From Agrococcus sp. Marseille-Q4369 (GTDB lineage Bacteria; Actinomycetota; Actinomycetes; Actinomycetales; Microbacteriaceae), in NCBI RefSeq assembly GCF_018308945.1, contig NZ_CP070501.1, positions 1,240,001-1,304,000 of the forward strand: a DNA stretch of 64,000 nucleotides, given 5' to 3'. The translations under genes and the position numbers were made by a program. The notes under the pieces were generated by a model. It saw nothing but the letters and a program-made list of their open reading frames with translations, searched no databases and had not been told where the DNA came from. Positions 26,166 through 34,180 of the stretch are shown piece by piece (the first letter of the stretch is position 1; each line of letters begins with the position of its first letter).

Positions 26166-26753
26166 TCAGCGCACGTCGACGACGACGTCCTCGACCTGCG
26201 GGTGGCCGTACGCCGAGCGCGCGACCACGAGCTCGGGGTCGACCCCTTCGGGCAGCTGGATCAGGGCGCGAGCGCCCGCGAAGGAGTCGCCGACGAAGTA
26301 GACGTCCTCCTCGGCGGTCGCCTCGACCGTGTCGGCCCAGTAGTACTCCCCGCCGTCGCTGCCGACGACCCAGATGTCGAACAGCTGGATGAAGCCGACG
26401 CCGCCCTCGACGCGCTCGCCGTCGAGCAGCACCGCGACGAACCGCGTGCCCGGCGCGCTGTCGCCGCTCTCGAGCGGCGGGTTCTCCTCGATGCCGGTGA
26501 CCGCGAACGACCACGAGTCGCCCGCCTCGTCGTCGACCGTCACCATCTCACCGAGCCCGACGTTCGCCTCGCCCGAGGGCGCACCGCTGTCGGGTGCGTC
26601 CGCCGACTCGCTCGGCTGCGCGGGGTCAGCGGGCTGCGGGTCGGCCGGCTGCACCGGTGACTGCGGGATGGCGGGTGGCTCGGGAATGCACCCGGTGAGC
26701 ACGAGTGCACCGGCGGCCATGACGAGTGCGGCTGCGAGCGGGCGGCGTGCCAT
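26166..26753 (-). CDS. Lipoprotein with proline-rich linker and DUF4352-like domain
   Basis: The 195-residue precursor has a signal with lipobox LVLTGC (Cys 22), a Pro/Ala/Asp-rich linker to about residue 65, and a compact beta-sandwich domain. That domain (TVDDEAGDSWSFAVTGIEEN, GTRFVAVLLDGERV, FDIWVVGSDGGEYY) resembles the DUF4352/telomeric-repeat-binding-factor-2-like fold of secreted proteins. A GGAGGT ribosome binding site precedes ATG 26753. No ligand or partner is evident. It lies upstream of pstS on the same strand but with 309 nt and a separate Pho promoter between. Confidence 0.75.
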   Translation of the reverse strand: MARRPLAAALVMAAGALVLTGCIPEPPAIPQSPVQPADPQPADPAQPSESADAPDSGAPSGEANVGLGEMVTVDDEAGDSWSFAVTGIEENPPLESGDSAPGTRFVAVLLDGERVEGGVGFIQLFDIWVVGSDGGEYYWADTVEATAEEDVYFVGDSFAGARALIQLPEGVDPELVVARSAYGHPQVEDVVVDVR

Positions 26754-26838
26754 GGCGACCTCCGATTCTGACCGCGACCCGTGCGCGGACCGCTTCAGCC
26801 TACGGCGTCGATCGGATGCGTCGGGCGAGCCGGGCGAG

Positions 26839-27468
26839 TCAGGCGAGCGATTCGTCGCGCCACAGGCGCGCGCACACGCGCAGGTCGTCGGCGACGTCGG
26901 TGAGCGCGGCGGCGAGCCGGGTGCGCTCGCGCGCGCGCTCGGGGTTCGTCGGCTCGTCGATGTGGGCCGACTCAACCGCTCCCGCGGCCGTCACGACGGC
27001 GAAGGCCGCCGCGCGGTCGAGGGCGAGCGCGAAGTCGCCAGTGAAGACGCCGCGGAGGATCGTCTCGGAGAGCGAGCGCAGCTCGTCGGGGCTCGCCGGC
27101 GCAGGCACGCCCGCGACGACGGGCGCGGCCGTCTGCAGCGCATCCGCGCCCTGCTGGTAGAGCACGGCCGCCTCGGCGGCGCGCTGCGTCACGAGCACAT
27201 GCAGCAGGTTGACGCGCCAGAGCGCGCCGGGCAGCGAGTGCGGCCGGGCGTGCGACCAGAGCTCCGCGACCGTGTCGATGCCGTCCTCGCGCGCGAGCGT
27301 CAGGATGCGCTCGACGACCTCGGGGTCGGCCCCGGCGCGCACGCGCGAGAGCAGCGCCTGCGCCGTGTCGGCCGCGAGTTGCAGCCGCAGCACCGGATCG
27401 ACGTCGCCCTCGACCCGCTCGAACCAGTCGTTCGAGAAGCGGGTCGGGCGGTGGAAGTCGTCGGCCAT
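26839..27468 (-). CDS. Conserved actinobacterial helical protein of unknown function
   Basis: The 209-residue protein is mostly alpha-helical with no signal or membrane segment. Distinct features are WSHARPHSLPGALWRVNLL, a VVAGVPAPASPDELRSLSE segment and TGDFALALDRAAAFAVV. Similar proteins occur widely in actinobacteria and are sometimes mislabelled as RNA polymerase beta subunits; nothing here supports that. Function unknown. It is followed by a separate lipoprotein gene. Confidence 0.7.
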   Translation of the reverse strand: MADDFHRPTRFSNDWFERVEGDVDPVLRLQLAADTAQALLSRVRAGADPEVVERILTLAREDGIDTVAELWSHARPHSLPGALWRVNLLHVLVTQRAAEAAVLYQQGADALQTAAPVVAGVPAPASPDELRSLSETILRGVFTGDFALALDRAAAFAVVTAAGAVESAHIDEPTNPERARERTRLAAALTDVADDLRVCARLWRDESLA

Positions 27469-27512
27469 CGCCCACCATCATCGCGGATGCAGGCTGGGCG
27501 CGGGAGGTGCGC

Positions 27513-30041
27513 CTAGGTCGTGCGCACGATCGCGGGCGGCAGCTTCGGCGCGAGCCGGTGCCACACCTCGATGAGCGCGCTCGCCGCGAGGCCGATCGCG
27601 ATCGACCACGCGATGATCGGCGTCGGCGGCAGCTGGAACTCGAAGAAGTCGCGCACGATCGGCACCGTCACCGCGGCGACGAGGCCGGCGATCATGACGC
27701 CCACGATGAGCGCCCGCACCGCCGTGAACGGCCGGCAGGCGATGCCGAGCACCCACAGCCCGCCGACGGTGAGCGTGAAGACCGCGGCGGTCTGCACCTG
27801 CCGCTCGTCGAGCCCGGCCTCGCGCCCGAGCACGGTCGTGGCGACGACCGAGAGCGCGATCGTGATGCCGGAGGGGATCGTGAAGCGGAGGCTGCGGAAG
27901 AGGAAGCCGGGCACGTAGCGGGTCGCGGCGGGCATGAGCGCGAGGAAGAAGGCGGGGATGCCGATCGTGAGGCCGTCCGTGGCCGAGAGCTGCCGCGGCA
28001 GGAACGGGTACTGCATGAGCAGCGCCCCGAACACGAGCGCCATCGTGAAGGCGTAGGTCGTCTTCGTGAGGAAGATGCGCGAGACGCGCTCGATGTTCGC
28101 GATCACCTGCCGGCCCTCGTCGACGACGCGCGGCAGGTGCGAGAAGCGGCCGTCGAGCAGCACGAGCCGGGCGACGGCCTTCGTCGCCGCAGCGCCCTCC
28201 CCCATCGCGATGCCGAGGTCGGCGGTCTTGAGCGCGAGCGCGTCGTTCACGCCGTCGCCCGTCATCGCGACCGTGCGGCCCTGCGCCTGCAGCGCCTCGA
28301 CGATGCCGCGCTTCTGCCCGGGCGTCACGCGGCCGAGCACGTGGTGCTCGGCGAGCACGGCCGCGAGCGCGTCCCGGTCGGCGGGCAGCTGTCGCGCGTC
28401 GAACGCGTCGCCCTCGAGCGGCATGCCGACCTGCCGCGCGACGGCGCCGACGGTGCGCGGGTGGTCGCCCGAGAGGATGCGCACCTCGACCCCCTGCTCG
28501 CGGAAGTAGTCGAGCGTCGCGGGCGCGTCGTCGCGCACGTGCTCGCCGAACGCGAGCACCGCGACGGGTGCGAGCGGCGGCAGGTCGAGGCGCTCGGCTT
28601 CGTCGGTGGAGATGGGATGCGCCGCGCTGCCGAGCACGAGGGCTCGGCGGCCGAGCGCGGCGATCTCGAGCGCGCGACGGGCGGCCGGGCTCTCGCCGTC
28701 GTCGCCGAGCACCGACTCCGGGGCGCCGAGCACCCACGTGCCGCGCACGGGCCCCTCGTCGAACGCGACGGCGCTCATGCGGCGCGCGGAGGAGAAGCCG
28801 ATCACGGCGCTCGGCCGCAGCGCCGGGTCGGGCAGCAGCGGGCGGATCGCGGCAGCGGTCGCGTTCGCGTTCTCGTCGTGGCCGAACCAGGCGAGCGCGA
28901 GCGGCCACGCGCCCGAGGCGCGCTCGAGCGCGGTCGCCGGGACCGCATCCGCCACCGACCCGCCCTCGTCGATCGGCGCCGCCTCGAGCAGCTCGATGTC
29001 GCTCTCGGTGAGCGTGCCGGTCTTGTCGAGGCAGATGACGTCGACGCGCGCGAGGCCCTCGACGGCCGCGAGCTCCTGCACGAGCACCTGGCTGCGGGCG
29101 AGCTTGACGGCCGCGACCGCGAACGCGATCGACGTCATGAGGATGAGTCCCTGCGGCACCGAGGCGGAGATCGCGGCGATCGCGAGGACGACGGCGTCCT
29201 CCCACTCGCCGCTCGCGATCGCCGCCTCCCAGCCGCCGCGCGCCTGCATCTGTCCGTTGAGGACGATCGCGATGAGCGGCACGAGCGCGATCGAGATCCA
29301 CTTGACGACCCGGTTGAGGGCGCTGCGCAGCTCGGAGTGCACGAGCGAGAAGCGACGCGCCTCGGCGGTGAGCTTCGCGGCGAACGAGTCGCCGCCGACG
29401 CTCGTGAGCTGCACCGCTGCCGAGCCGGAGGAGACCGCGGAGCCCGAGAGCACGCCGTCGCCCGTGTGCTTGAGCTGCGGCTCCGACTCACCGGTCAGGA
29501 GCGACTCGTCGAGGTCGAGCCCCAAGGTCTCGACGATCACGCCGTCGGCGGGCACCTGGTCGCCGCGGCGCAGCAGCAGGATGTCGTCCTGCACGAGCTC
29601 CTCCATCGCGACGTCGTGCTCCTCGCCGTCGCGCAGCACCGTGCTGCGGGCCACGTGGAGCAGCGCGAGGTCGTCCAGTTTTCGCTTGGCGCTGTACTCC
29701 TGCACGACGCCGATGAGCACGTTCGAGATCGCGGCGAACGAGAAGAGCGCGTCCTGCCAGCGGCCGAGCACGAGCAGCACCGCGGTGCAGACGGCGATGA
29801 CGAGGTTGAAGAGCGTGAAGAGGTTGGCCTGCAGGATCGAGACGAGCGAGCGGCTCGAGGCGTTCGCGAGCCGGTTGACGCGGCCGTCGGCGACGCGCTC
29901 GGCGACCTCGGCCGCCGTGAGCCCACACGCGGCGTCGGTGGTCGAGAGCAGCCGCTGGCGATCGGGCTCGCCGACGAGGGTGCGAGGACCCTCGTCGGGC
30001 TCAACGGCGGTGCGGGTCGCGGTGCGCGCGGGCGTGTTCAC
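27513..30041 (-). CDS. P-type cation-transporting ATPase, CtpE-like
   Basis: The 842-residue pump has the actuator motif LTGESEP, the phosphorylation loop CLDKTGTLTESD, the nucleotide domain, the hinge AMTGDGVNDALALKTADLG and about ten transmembrane segments. In overall layout it matches CtpE of mycobacteria (the segment LMTSIAFAVAAVKL then LVQELAAVEGLARVDV is shared). CtpE is linked to calcium uptake; the ion here is inferred. No heavy-metal-binding domain or CPx motif is present. I chose GTG 30041. The ribosome binding site is weak, and other starts inside the first 60 codons cannot be excluded. Confidence 0.88.
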   Translation of the reverse strand: MNTPARTATRTAVEPDEGPRTLVGEPDRQRLLSTTDAACGLTAAEVAERVADGRVNRLANASSRSLVSILQANLFTLFNLVIAVCTAVLLVLGRWQDALFSFAAISNVLIGVVQEYSAKRKLDDLALLHVARSTVLRDGEEHDVAMEELVQDDILLLRRGDQVPADGVIVETLGLDLDESLLTGESEPQLKHTGDGVLSGSAVSSGSAAVQLTSVGGDSFAAKLTAEARRFSLVHSELRSALNRVVKWISIALVPLIAIVLNGQMQARGGWEAAIASGEWEDAVVLAIAAISASVPQGLILMTSIAFAVAAVKLARSQVLVQELAAVEGLARVDVICLDKTGTLTESDIELLEAAPIDEGGSVADAVPATALERASGAWPLALAWFGHDENANATAAAIRPLLPDPALRPSAVIGFSSARRMSAVAFDEGPVRGTWVLGAPESVLGDDGESPAARRALEIAALGRRALVLGSAAHPISTDEAERLDLPPLAPVAVLAFGEHVRDDAPATLDYFREQGVEVRILSGDHPRTVGAVARQVGMPLEGDAFDARQLPADRDALAAVLAEHHVLGRVTPGQKRGIVEALQAQGRTVAMTGDGVNDALALKTADLGIAMGEGAAATKAVARLVLLDGRFSHLPRVVDEGRQVIANIERVSRIFLTKTTYAFTMALVFGALLMQYPFLPRQLSATDGLTIGIPAFFLALMPAATRYVPGFLFRSLRFTIPSGITIALSVVATTVLGREAGLDERQVQTAAVFTLTVGGLWVLGIACRPFTAVRALIVGVMIAGLVAAVTVPIVRDFFEFQLPPTPIIAWSIAIGLAASALIEVWHRLAPKLPPAIVRTT

Positions 30042-30248
30042 AGGCTGCGGCTTCCATCGGGAGCGGGGACGCGACAAGCCTGGCGGATGGTCGGCCCGCA
30101 CGACAGGGTGCAGGCCCGAAGATCCGCCTAGCGGTTGACCCTGCCCTCGCGGACCACCGGGTTTCTCTACATGCGGCTGAAGACTTGGGAAGAAGAATCG
30201 TGTCGTTTCCGGCCCGCCCTGTCGGTTCTCGTGCGTAGGATCCTCAAC
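30042..30248. other. Divergent intergenic region at the left edge of the AAA-TIR gene
   Basis: This 207-bp region changes from GC-rich sequence near the P-type ATPase to visibly lower GC after about 30160. That marks a likely boundary of acquired DNA. It contains a TTGACC at 30133 and the TAGGAT before the AAA-TIR start. No inverted or direct terminal repeat was recognised. Confidence 0.5.
30236..30241 (+). promoter_or_regulatory. -10 hexamer TAGGAT before the AAA-TIR gene
   Basis: TAGGAT stands 7 nt before ATG 30249, the same leaderless geometry as several native genes. The -35 region is not recognisable. The AGGA inside it could also serve as a weak ribosome binding site. Confidence 0.45.
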
Positions 30249-31856
30249 ATGACTGAGGAAAGCGCAACGAAGCGCCGCACATACCCGTTGAGTGAGGTCT
30301 TCAACGAGGCGGGCTTGCCCGACGTGACGTACGTGCCGCCAGCAGAGGCGAAGCAGTTGAAGGGATCGCTCGCCACGACGGGGAAACACGTAACGCTGGT
30401 GGGACCTTCCGGGTCGGGCAAGTCAACCGTGGCAAACCGCGCATTAACTGAGCTCAAGCTCTCTGCGTCGGACGTCCACTCGTTGAGTGGACGGAGCTAT
30501 ACCGGCGCCTCGACAATTCTGGAAGTCCTCGGCAAGGAGTTCTCGGTCGCCCCAACGCTCGACGACGTCACAGAATGGTTAAAGCTTTATCGCCTTGTGA
30601 TGATCGACGATGTGCATCACCTGTCAGTGGGAGCGCGAGCAGAACTCGCGCGCTATCTGAAGCTATGGCACGAGCAAGGCATCCGCTTCTTCATGATCGG
30701 AATCGCAAAGACCGCAGAGGCGATCCTCGGCGCGGACCCAGAGCTTGCGATTCGGAACGACACTTGGCACATCTCAGCACAGTCCCCCGCGTTCCTAGGG
30801 GAACTAATGGACAAGGGCGAGGCTGCGCTCAATATTCGCTTTACAAAAGGCGGTCGGGAGGTCGCGCTTCGTGCTGCTCAAGGTTCGCCTTCCATCTTCC
30901 AGGCGATCTGCAGGATTGCGGCCGTCGAGGCTGAGGTGCTCGAATCACAGGAAGAACTCCGCGAGGTGGACGTGGAACTCCCACTCATCCGAGACGCCGT
31001 GGTGCGTCAGTACGATGGCCGCTACCTGGCGAAGATTGTGAGCCTTGCCCGCGGCAGGCGTCAAGCGCGCTCCGTGCATGACACCTATTATTCGATTGTG
31101 GACTACGTCGCGCGCAGCGGAAAGACGCAGATCTCGCAAGACGAGATGTACCACAAAGTCGTAGGAAGCGATGCGGCGAGAACTAAGTCTCGGCTGCGCA
31201 ATAGCTTCTATCGTGCCATGAAGAACCTGCCGACGGTCATCGAGGAGAACCAGCTATCGGAGATTCTGATCTTTGAAAACGGCACGTTGACGATCGACGA
31301 CCCAGTTTTCCGGTTCTACCTCGATCACCTCGACTTTTCGCGCGTGCGCTCGCAAGTCAATATTCGACGTATCGGTTACGAGTACGACGTCGCCGTTTCG
31401 TTCGCGGGTCCGGATCGCGTCACGGTCGAGAGCCTCGTACGAGCGCTCGAAAAGAGCGGGCTTGAAGTCTTTTATGACTTTGACGAGCAGGCGATGCTAT
31501 GGGGCAAGGACCTCCGAAAAGAACTTGGACGCGTTTACAGCGAGGACGCACAGTTCATGATCGTTTGCCTGTCGGACGAGTACCCGGAACGGGACTGGAC
31601 AACGTTCGAGCTCGAGGTCGGGAAAGAAGCGGCGGGCAAGCGCACGGAGGACTATCTGCTGCCGCTGATCGTCGGCGACCATCAGCCGGCGATTGTTGGT
31701 CTGCCCCAGACAGTCGGCCATCTCTCACTGAAGAATCGGTCTGCTGAAGACGTCGCGTCGCTGATCCAAGAAAAGATCGCTGCGCTGCCGGCGTCACGTC
31801 CGAACGACGAGGGCGAGGACGCTTCGGGCGCATCCTCGGAAGAGTCCGAGGTGTGA
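30249..31856 (+). CDS. AAA/P-loop ATPase fused to C-terminal TIR domain, putative defence protein
   Basis: This 535-residue protein has an N-terminal AAA-type P-loop ATPase with Walker A GPSGSGKST (52-60) and Walker B RLVMIDDVHHL (115-124), similar in style to TniB/STAND ATPases. A helical middle (about 245-375, possible winged helix) follows. The TIR domain (376-515) begins YEYDVAVSFAGPDR and continues VFYDFDEQAMLWGKDL and SDEYPERDWTTFELE. In the last segment E454 fits the catalytic glutamate of NAD-cleaving TIRs. The tail is acidic. Codon use is unlike its neighbours (lower GC, TTA at codons 66 and 111), suggesting transfer. A single-gene anti-phage NADase is inferred. No partner gene is adjacent. 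Start ATG 30249; a longer form from 30135 is less likely. Confidence 0.85.
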   Translation: MTEESATKRRTYPLSEVFNEAGLPDVTYVPPAEAKQLKGSLATTGKHVTLVGPSGSGKSTVANRALTELKLSASDVHSLSGRSYTGASTILEVLGKEFSVAPTLDDVTEWLKLYRLVMIDDVHHLSVGARAELARYLKLWHEQGIRFFMIGIAKTAEAILGADPELAIRNDTWHISAQSPAFLGELMDKGEAALNIRFTKGGREVALRAAQGSPSIFQAICRIAAVEAEVLESQEELREVDVELPLIRDAVVRQYDGRYLAKIVSLARGRRQARSVHDTYYSIVDYVARSGKTQISQDEMYHKVVGSDAARTKSRLRNSFYRAMKNLPTVIEENQLSEILIFENGTLTIDDPVFRFYLDHLDFSRVRSQVNIRRIGYEYDVAVSFAGPDRVTVESLVRALEKSGLEVFYDFDEQAMLWGKDLRKELGRVYSEDAQFMIVCLSDEYPERDWTTFELEVGKEAAGKRTEDYLLPLIVGDHQPAIVGLPQTVGHLSLKNRSAEDVASLIQEKIAALPASRPNDEGEDASGASSEESEV

Positions 31857-31926
31857 TCATCGGTGGTCACTACGACGCCGCGCGCGCGGCATCGTGGCGG
31901 TTCGCGCGCACCTATCCTGGAGGCTC

Positions 31927-31999
31927 GGGCCTGTAGCTCAGTCGGTAGAGCATCGGACTTTTAATCCGCTGGTCGTGGGTTCGAGCCCCACCGGGCCCA
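31927..31999 (+). tRNA. tRNA-Lys (anticodon UUU)
   Basis: A complete 73-nt cloverleaf: acceptor GGGCCTG/CGGGCCC with one G-U pair, D-arm AGCTCAGTCGGTAGAGC, anticodon loop CTTTTAA, T-arm GTGGGTTCGAGCCCCAC, discriminator A. CCA is not encoded. The AAA-TIR gene ends 71 bp upstream of its 5' end, so the usual integration site (tRNA 3' end) does not face that gene. Confidence 0.97.
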
Positions 32000-32017
32000 C
32001 TGCCGTCGTCGAGGAGG

Positions 32018-32641
32018 ATGACCGCGAAGATCGACCTCAAGCGGGAGCTCGACTCCTACCGCGCGAAGCCGGGCGAGGTGCGCTTCGTCGACGTGCCGCC
32101 GCTGTCGTACCTCGCGATCGACGGGCACGGCGACCCGAACGGCCCCGCCTTCGCCGAGGCGCTCTACCCGCTCGCGTACGCGCTGAAGATGGCGAGCAAG
32201 CGCGAGCTCGGCCGCGACTTCACCGTCATGCCGCTCGAGGGGCTCTGGTCGGCCGACGACTGGTCGTCGTTCACGGATGCGCGCGACAAGACACGGTGGG
32301 ACTGGACGCTGCTCATCCTGCAGCCCGATTGGATCGATGAGGCGATGCTCGAGGCGGCGCGCGAACGGGTCGCCGCGAAGGGCGCGCCGGAGGGTTCCTC
32401 CGCGGCCCGGCTCGCCGACGGCCGCCTCGAGCGGCTCGAGGAGGGCCGCTGCGTGCAGACGCTCCACGTCGGCGCGTTCGACGACGAGGGTCCGGTGCTC
32501 GCACGCATCCACGACGAGGTCCTGCCCGCCCACGGCCTCCGCCCCCGCGGGCGCCACCACGAGATTTACCTCAGCGACGCCCGCAGGGTCGAGCCGGCGA
32601 GGCGGCGGACGATCCTCCGCCAGCCCGTCGAGCCCGCGTGA
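32018..32641 (+). CDS. GyrI-like domain protein
   Basis: The 207-residue protein begins TAKIDLKRELDSYRAKPGEV, typical of GyrI-like small-molecule-binding (SHS2/AraC effector) proteins, with LAIDGHGDPNGPAFAEALYPLAYALKM and MPLEGLWSADDW. Related proteins bind hydrophobic drugs or modulate regulators; no DNA-binding domain is attached here. GAGGAGG directly abuts the ATG, an unusually short spacing. The ligand is unknown. The gene starts 19 nt after tRNA-Lys, so it could be transcribed with it. Confidence 0.85.
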   Translation: MTAKIDLKRELDSYRAKPGEVRFVDVPPLSYLAIDGHGDPNGPAFAEALYPLAYALKMASKRELGRDFTVMPLEGLWSADDWSSFTDARDKTRWDWTLLILQPDWIDEAMLEAARERVAAKGAPEGSSAARLADGRLERLEEGRCVQTLHVGAFDDEGPVLARIHDEVLPAHGLRPRGRHHEIYLSDARRVEPARRRTILRQPVEPA

Positions 32642-32644
32642 GGG

Positions 32645-33466
32645 CTAGAAGGCGACCTCGATCGTCTCGTTCGACTCGATCACCTCGCGCACCGCGTCGC
32701 TCGTGAACGCCTCGATGAGCGCGGCGGTCGCCGCCGAGTCGGCGTCCTCCTCGCGCACGACGACGTGCAGCGCGAAGGTGTCGTCGAGCTCGGTGATGAG
32801 GCCGTCATCCTCGGGGTTGAGCCCGAGCGCCGAGATGTGCGAGGGCCACTGGAAGACGAGGTCGGCCTCCTCGTAGGCCGTGTTGAGCGAGCTGATCGGG
32901 ATCTGCAGGAACTCGAGCTCCTTGGGGTTGCCGGCGATGTCGTCGACCGTCGCCTCGTAGGGGTCGACCGCCGGGTCGAGCTCGATGACGCCCTCGCTCG
33001 CGAGCAGCTTGAGCGCCCGGCCGGTGTTCGACGCGTCGTCGGGGATGGCGACGGTCGCCCCGGTGGGGAGGTCGGCGATGTCGTCGAGGGTCTTCGAGTA
33101 GAACGCGATGACGAAGTTGTAGACCGGCTGCACACCGGTGAGCGTGCCGTCGTTGGCGGCGTTGAAGCCCTCCATGTACGGCACGTGCTGCGAGAAGTTC
33201 GCGTCGATCTCGCCGTCGTTGAGCAGCGTGTTGGCGGTGACGTAGTCGGAGACCTCGACGAGCTCGATCTCGAAGCCGTCCGCGATCGCCTCGCCTGCGG
33301 CCTCGACCACATCCGTCATGGGCGACGTGACCGCTGCCACCTGGATGGTCGTCGGCTCGGCGCCGCTCTCGGCGCCTGCGTCGGTGCTGCCGGACTGCTG
33401 CGCGCCGCAGCCGGTGAGGAGGAGCGCGGCGGCCGTCGCGGTGGCGAGGAAGGGGGTGGAGCGCAT
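32645..33466 (-). CDS. metQ: MetQ/NlpA-family methionine-binding lipoprotein
   Basis: The 273-residue precursor has a lipobox LLLTGC (Cys 20), and the MetQ-typical segments SDYVTANTLLNDGEIDANFSQ, GATVAIPDDASNTGRALKLL and LVFQWPSHISALG. It should bind methionine (or a related amino acid) outside the cell and deliver it to MetI. It is the third gene of metN-metI-metQ. Substrate is inferred from the family; NlpA members with other ligands exist. Confidence 0.92.
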   Translation of the reverse strand: MRSTPFLATATAAALLLTGCGAQQSGSTDAGAESGAEPTTIQVAAVTSPMTDVVEAAGEAIADGFEIELVEVSDYVTANTLLNDGEIDANFSQHVPYMEGFNAANDGTLTGVQPVYNFVIAFYSKTLDDIADLPTGATVAIPDDASNTGRALKLLASEGVIELDPAVDPYEATVDDIAGNPKELEFLQIPISSLNTAYEEADLVFQWPSHISALGLNPEDDGLITELDDTFALHVVVREEDADSAATAALIEAFTSDAVREVIESNETIEVAF

Positions 33467-33508
33467 GGGAGCATCCTGCTTTCTTCAGTGGTTCGAGGTC
33501 GGGGCGGC

Positions 33509-34180
33509 TCAGCGGTGGTCGAGCCGCACGGAGATGCGGTGGCCGATGCCCTGCAGTGCGAGCACGCAGACGACGATGACAGCGATGGTGATGTACATGA
33601 GCGCGTCGTTGTACTCCTGGTACCCGTAGCGCATCGCGAAGTCGCCGATGCCGCCGCCGCCGACGACGCCGAGCACCGTCGAGTAGGACAGCAGGCTGAT
33701 CGCGGCGGAGGTCAGTGCGTAGACGAGCCCGGAGCGCGCCTCGGGCAGCAGCACCCGGAGCACGGCCTGCGGCACGGTCGCGCCCATCGTGCGCGCGACG
33801 AGCGAGATGCCCGGCGGGATCTCCCGCAGGATCTGCTCGACGAGCCGCGCGTAGATCGCGACCGCGACGAAGCACAGCGGCAGGGTCGCGGCCTGCGTGC
33901 CGAAGCTCGTGCCCATCACGGCCCGCGTGAAGGGGATGAGGAAGACGACGAGCAGCAGGAACGGGAAGGAGCGGACGATGTTGATGTACATGTTCGCGAC
34001 CGACCACACGGGCCGGTGCTCGGCGAGGCCGCCGCGATCGGTGAGGAACACGGTCATGCCGAGCGGCAGCCCGACGAGCACCGCGGCGATGAGCGAGACG
34101 ACGAGCATGTAGCCGGTCTCGGCGAGCGCCTCCCCCATCGCGTCGCCGTGCTGCGCGAGCAGCTCCGTGATCCACTCCAC
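33509..34180 (-). CDS. metI: Methionine ABC transporter permease MetI
   Basis: The 223-residue permease has five predicted helices and the MetI core (LAETGYMLVVSL, NIVRSFPFLLLVVFLIPFTR, ARTMGATVPQAVLRVLLPEA as the ATPase-contact loop). It starts at a GTG immediately after the metN stop with no intervening base, implying coupled translation. It imports methionine with MetN and MetQ. Confidence 0.93.
   Translation of the reverse strand: MEWITELLAQHGDAMGEALAETGYMLVVSLIAAVLVGLPLGMTVFLTDRGGLAEHRPVWSVANMYINIVRSFPFLLLVVFLIPFTRAVMGTSFGTQAATLPLCFVAVAIYARLVEQILREIPPGISLVARTMGATVPQAVLRVLLPEARSGLVYALTSAAISLLSYSTVLGVVGGGGIGDFAMRYGYQEYNDALMYITIAVIVVCVLALQGIGHRISVRLDHR

Noticed and set aside
26013-26660. 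Open frame across the pstS upstream gap
   Set aside because: The composition is shadow-like and it overlaps the well-supported lipoprotein gene on the other strand.
30135-30248. N-terminal extension of the AAA-TIR protein from 30135
   Set aside because: The 38 extra residues show no conserved pattern. ATG 30249 has a promoter-like TAGGAT at leaderless distance, matching native genes.
31927-31999. tRNA-Lys as integration site for the AAA-TIR gene
   Set aside because: The gene is on the 5' side of the tRNA, no duplicated tRNA 3' end is seen, and no integrase is present.
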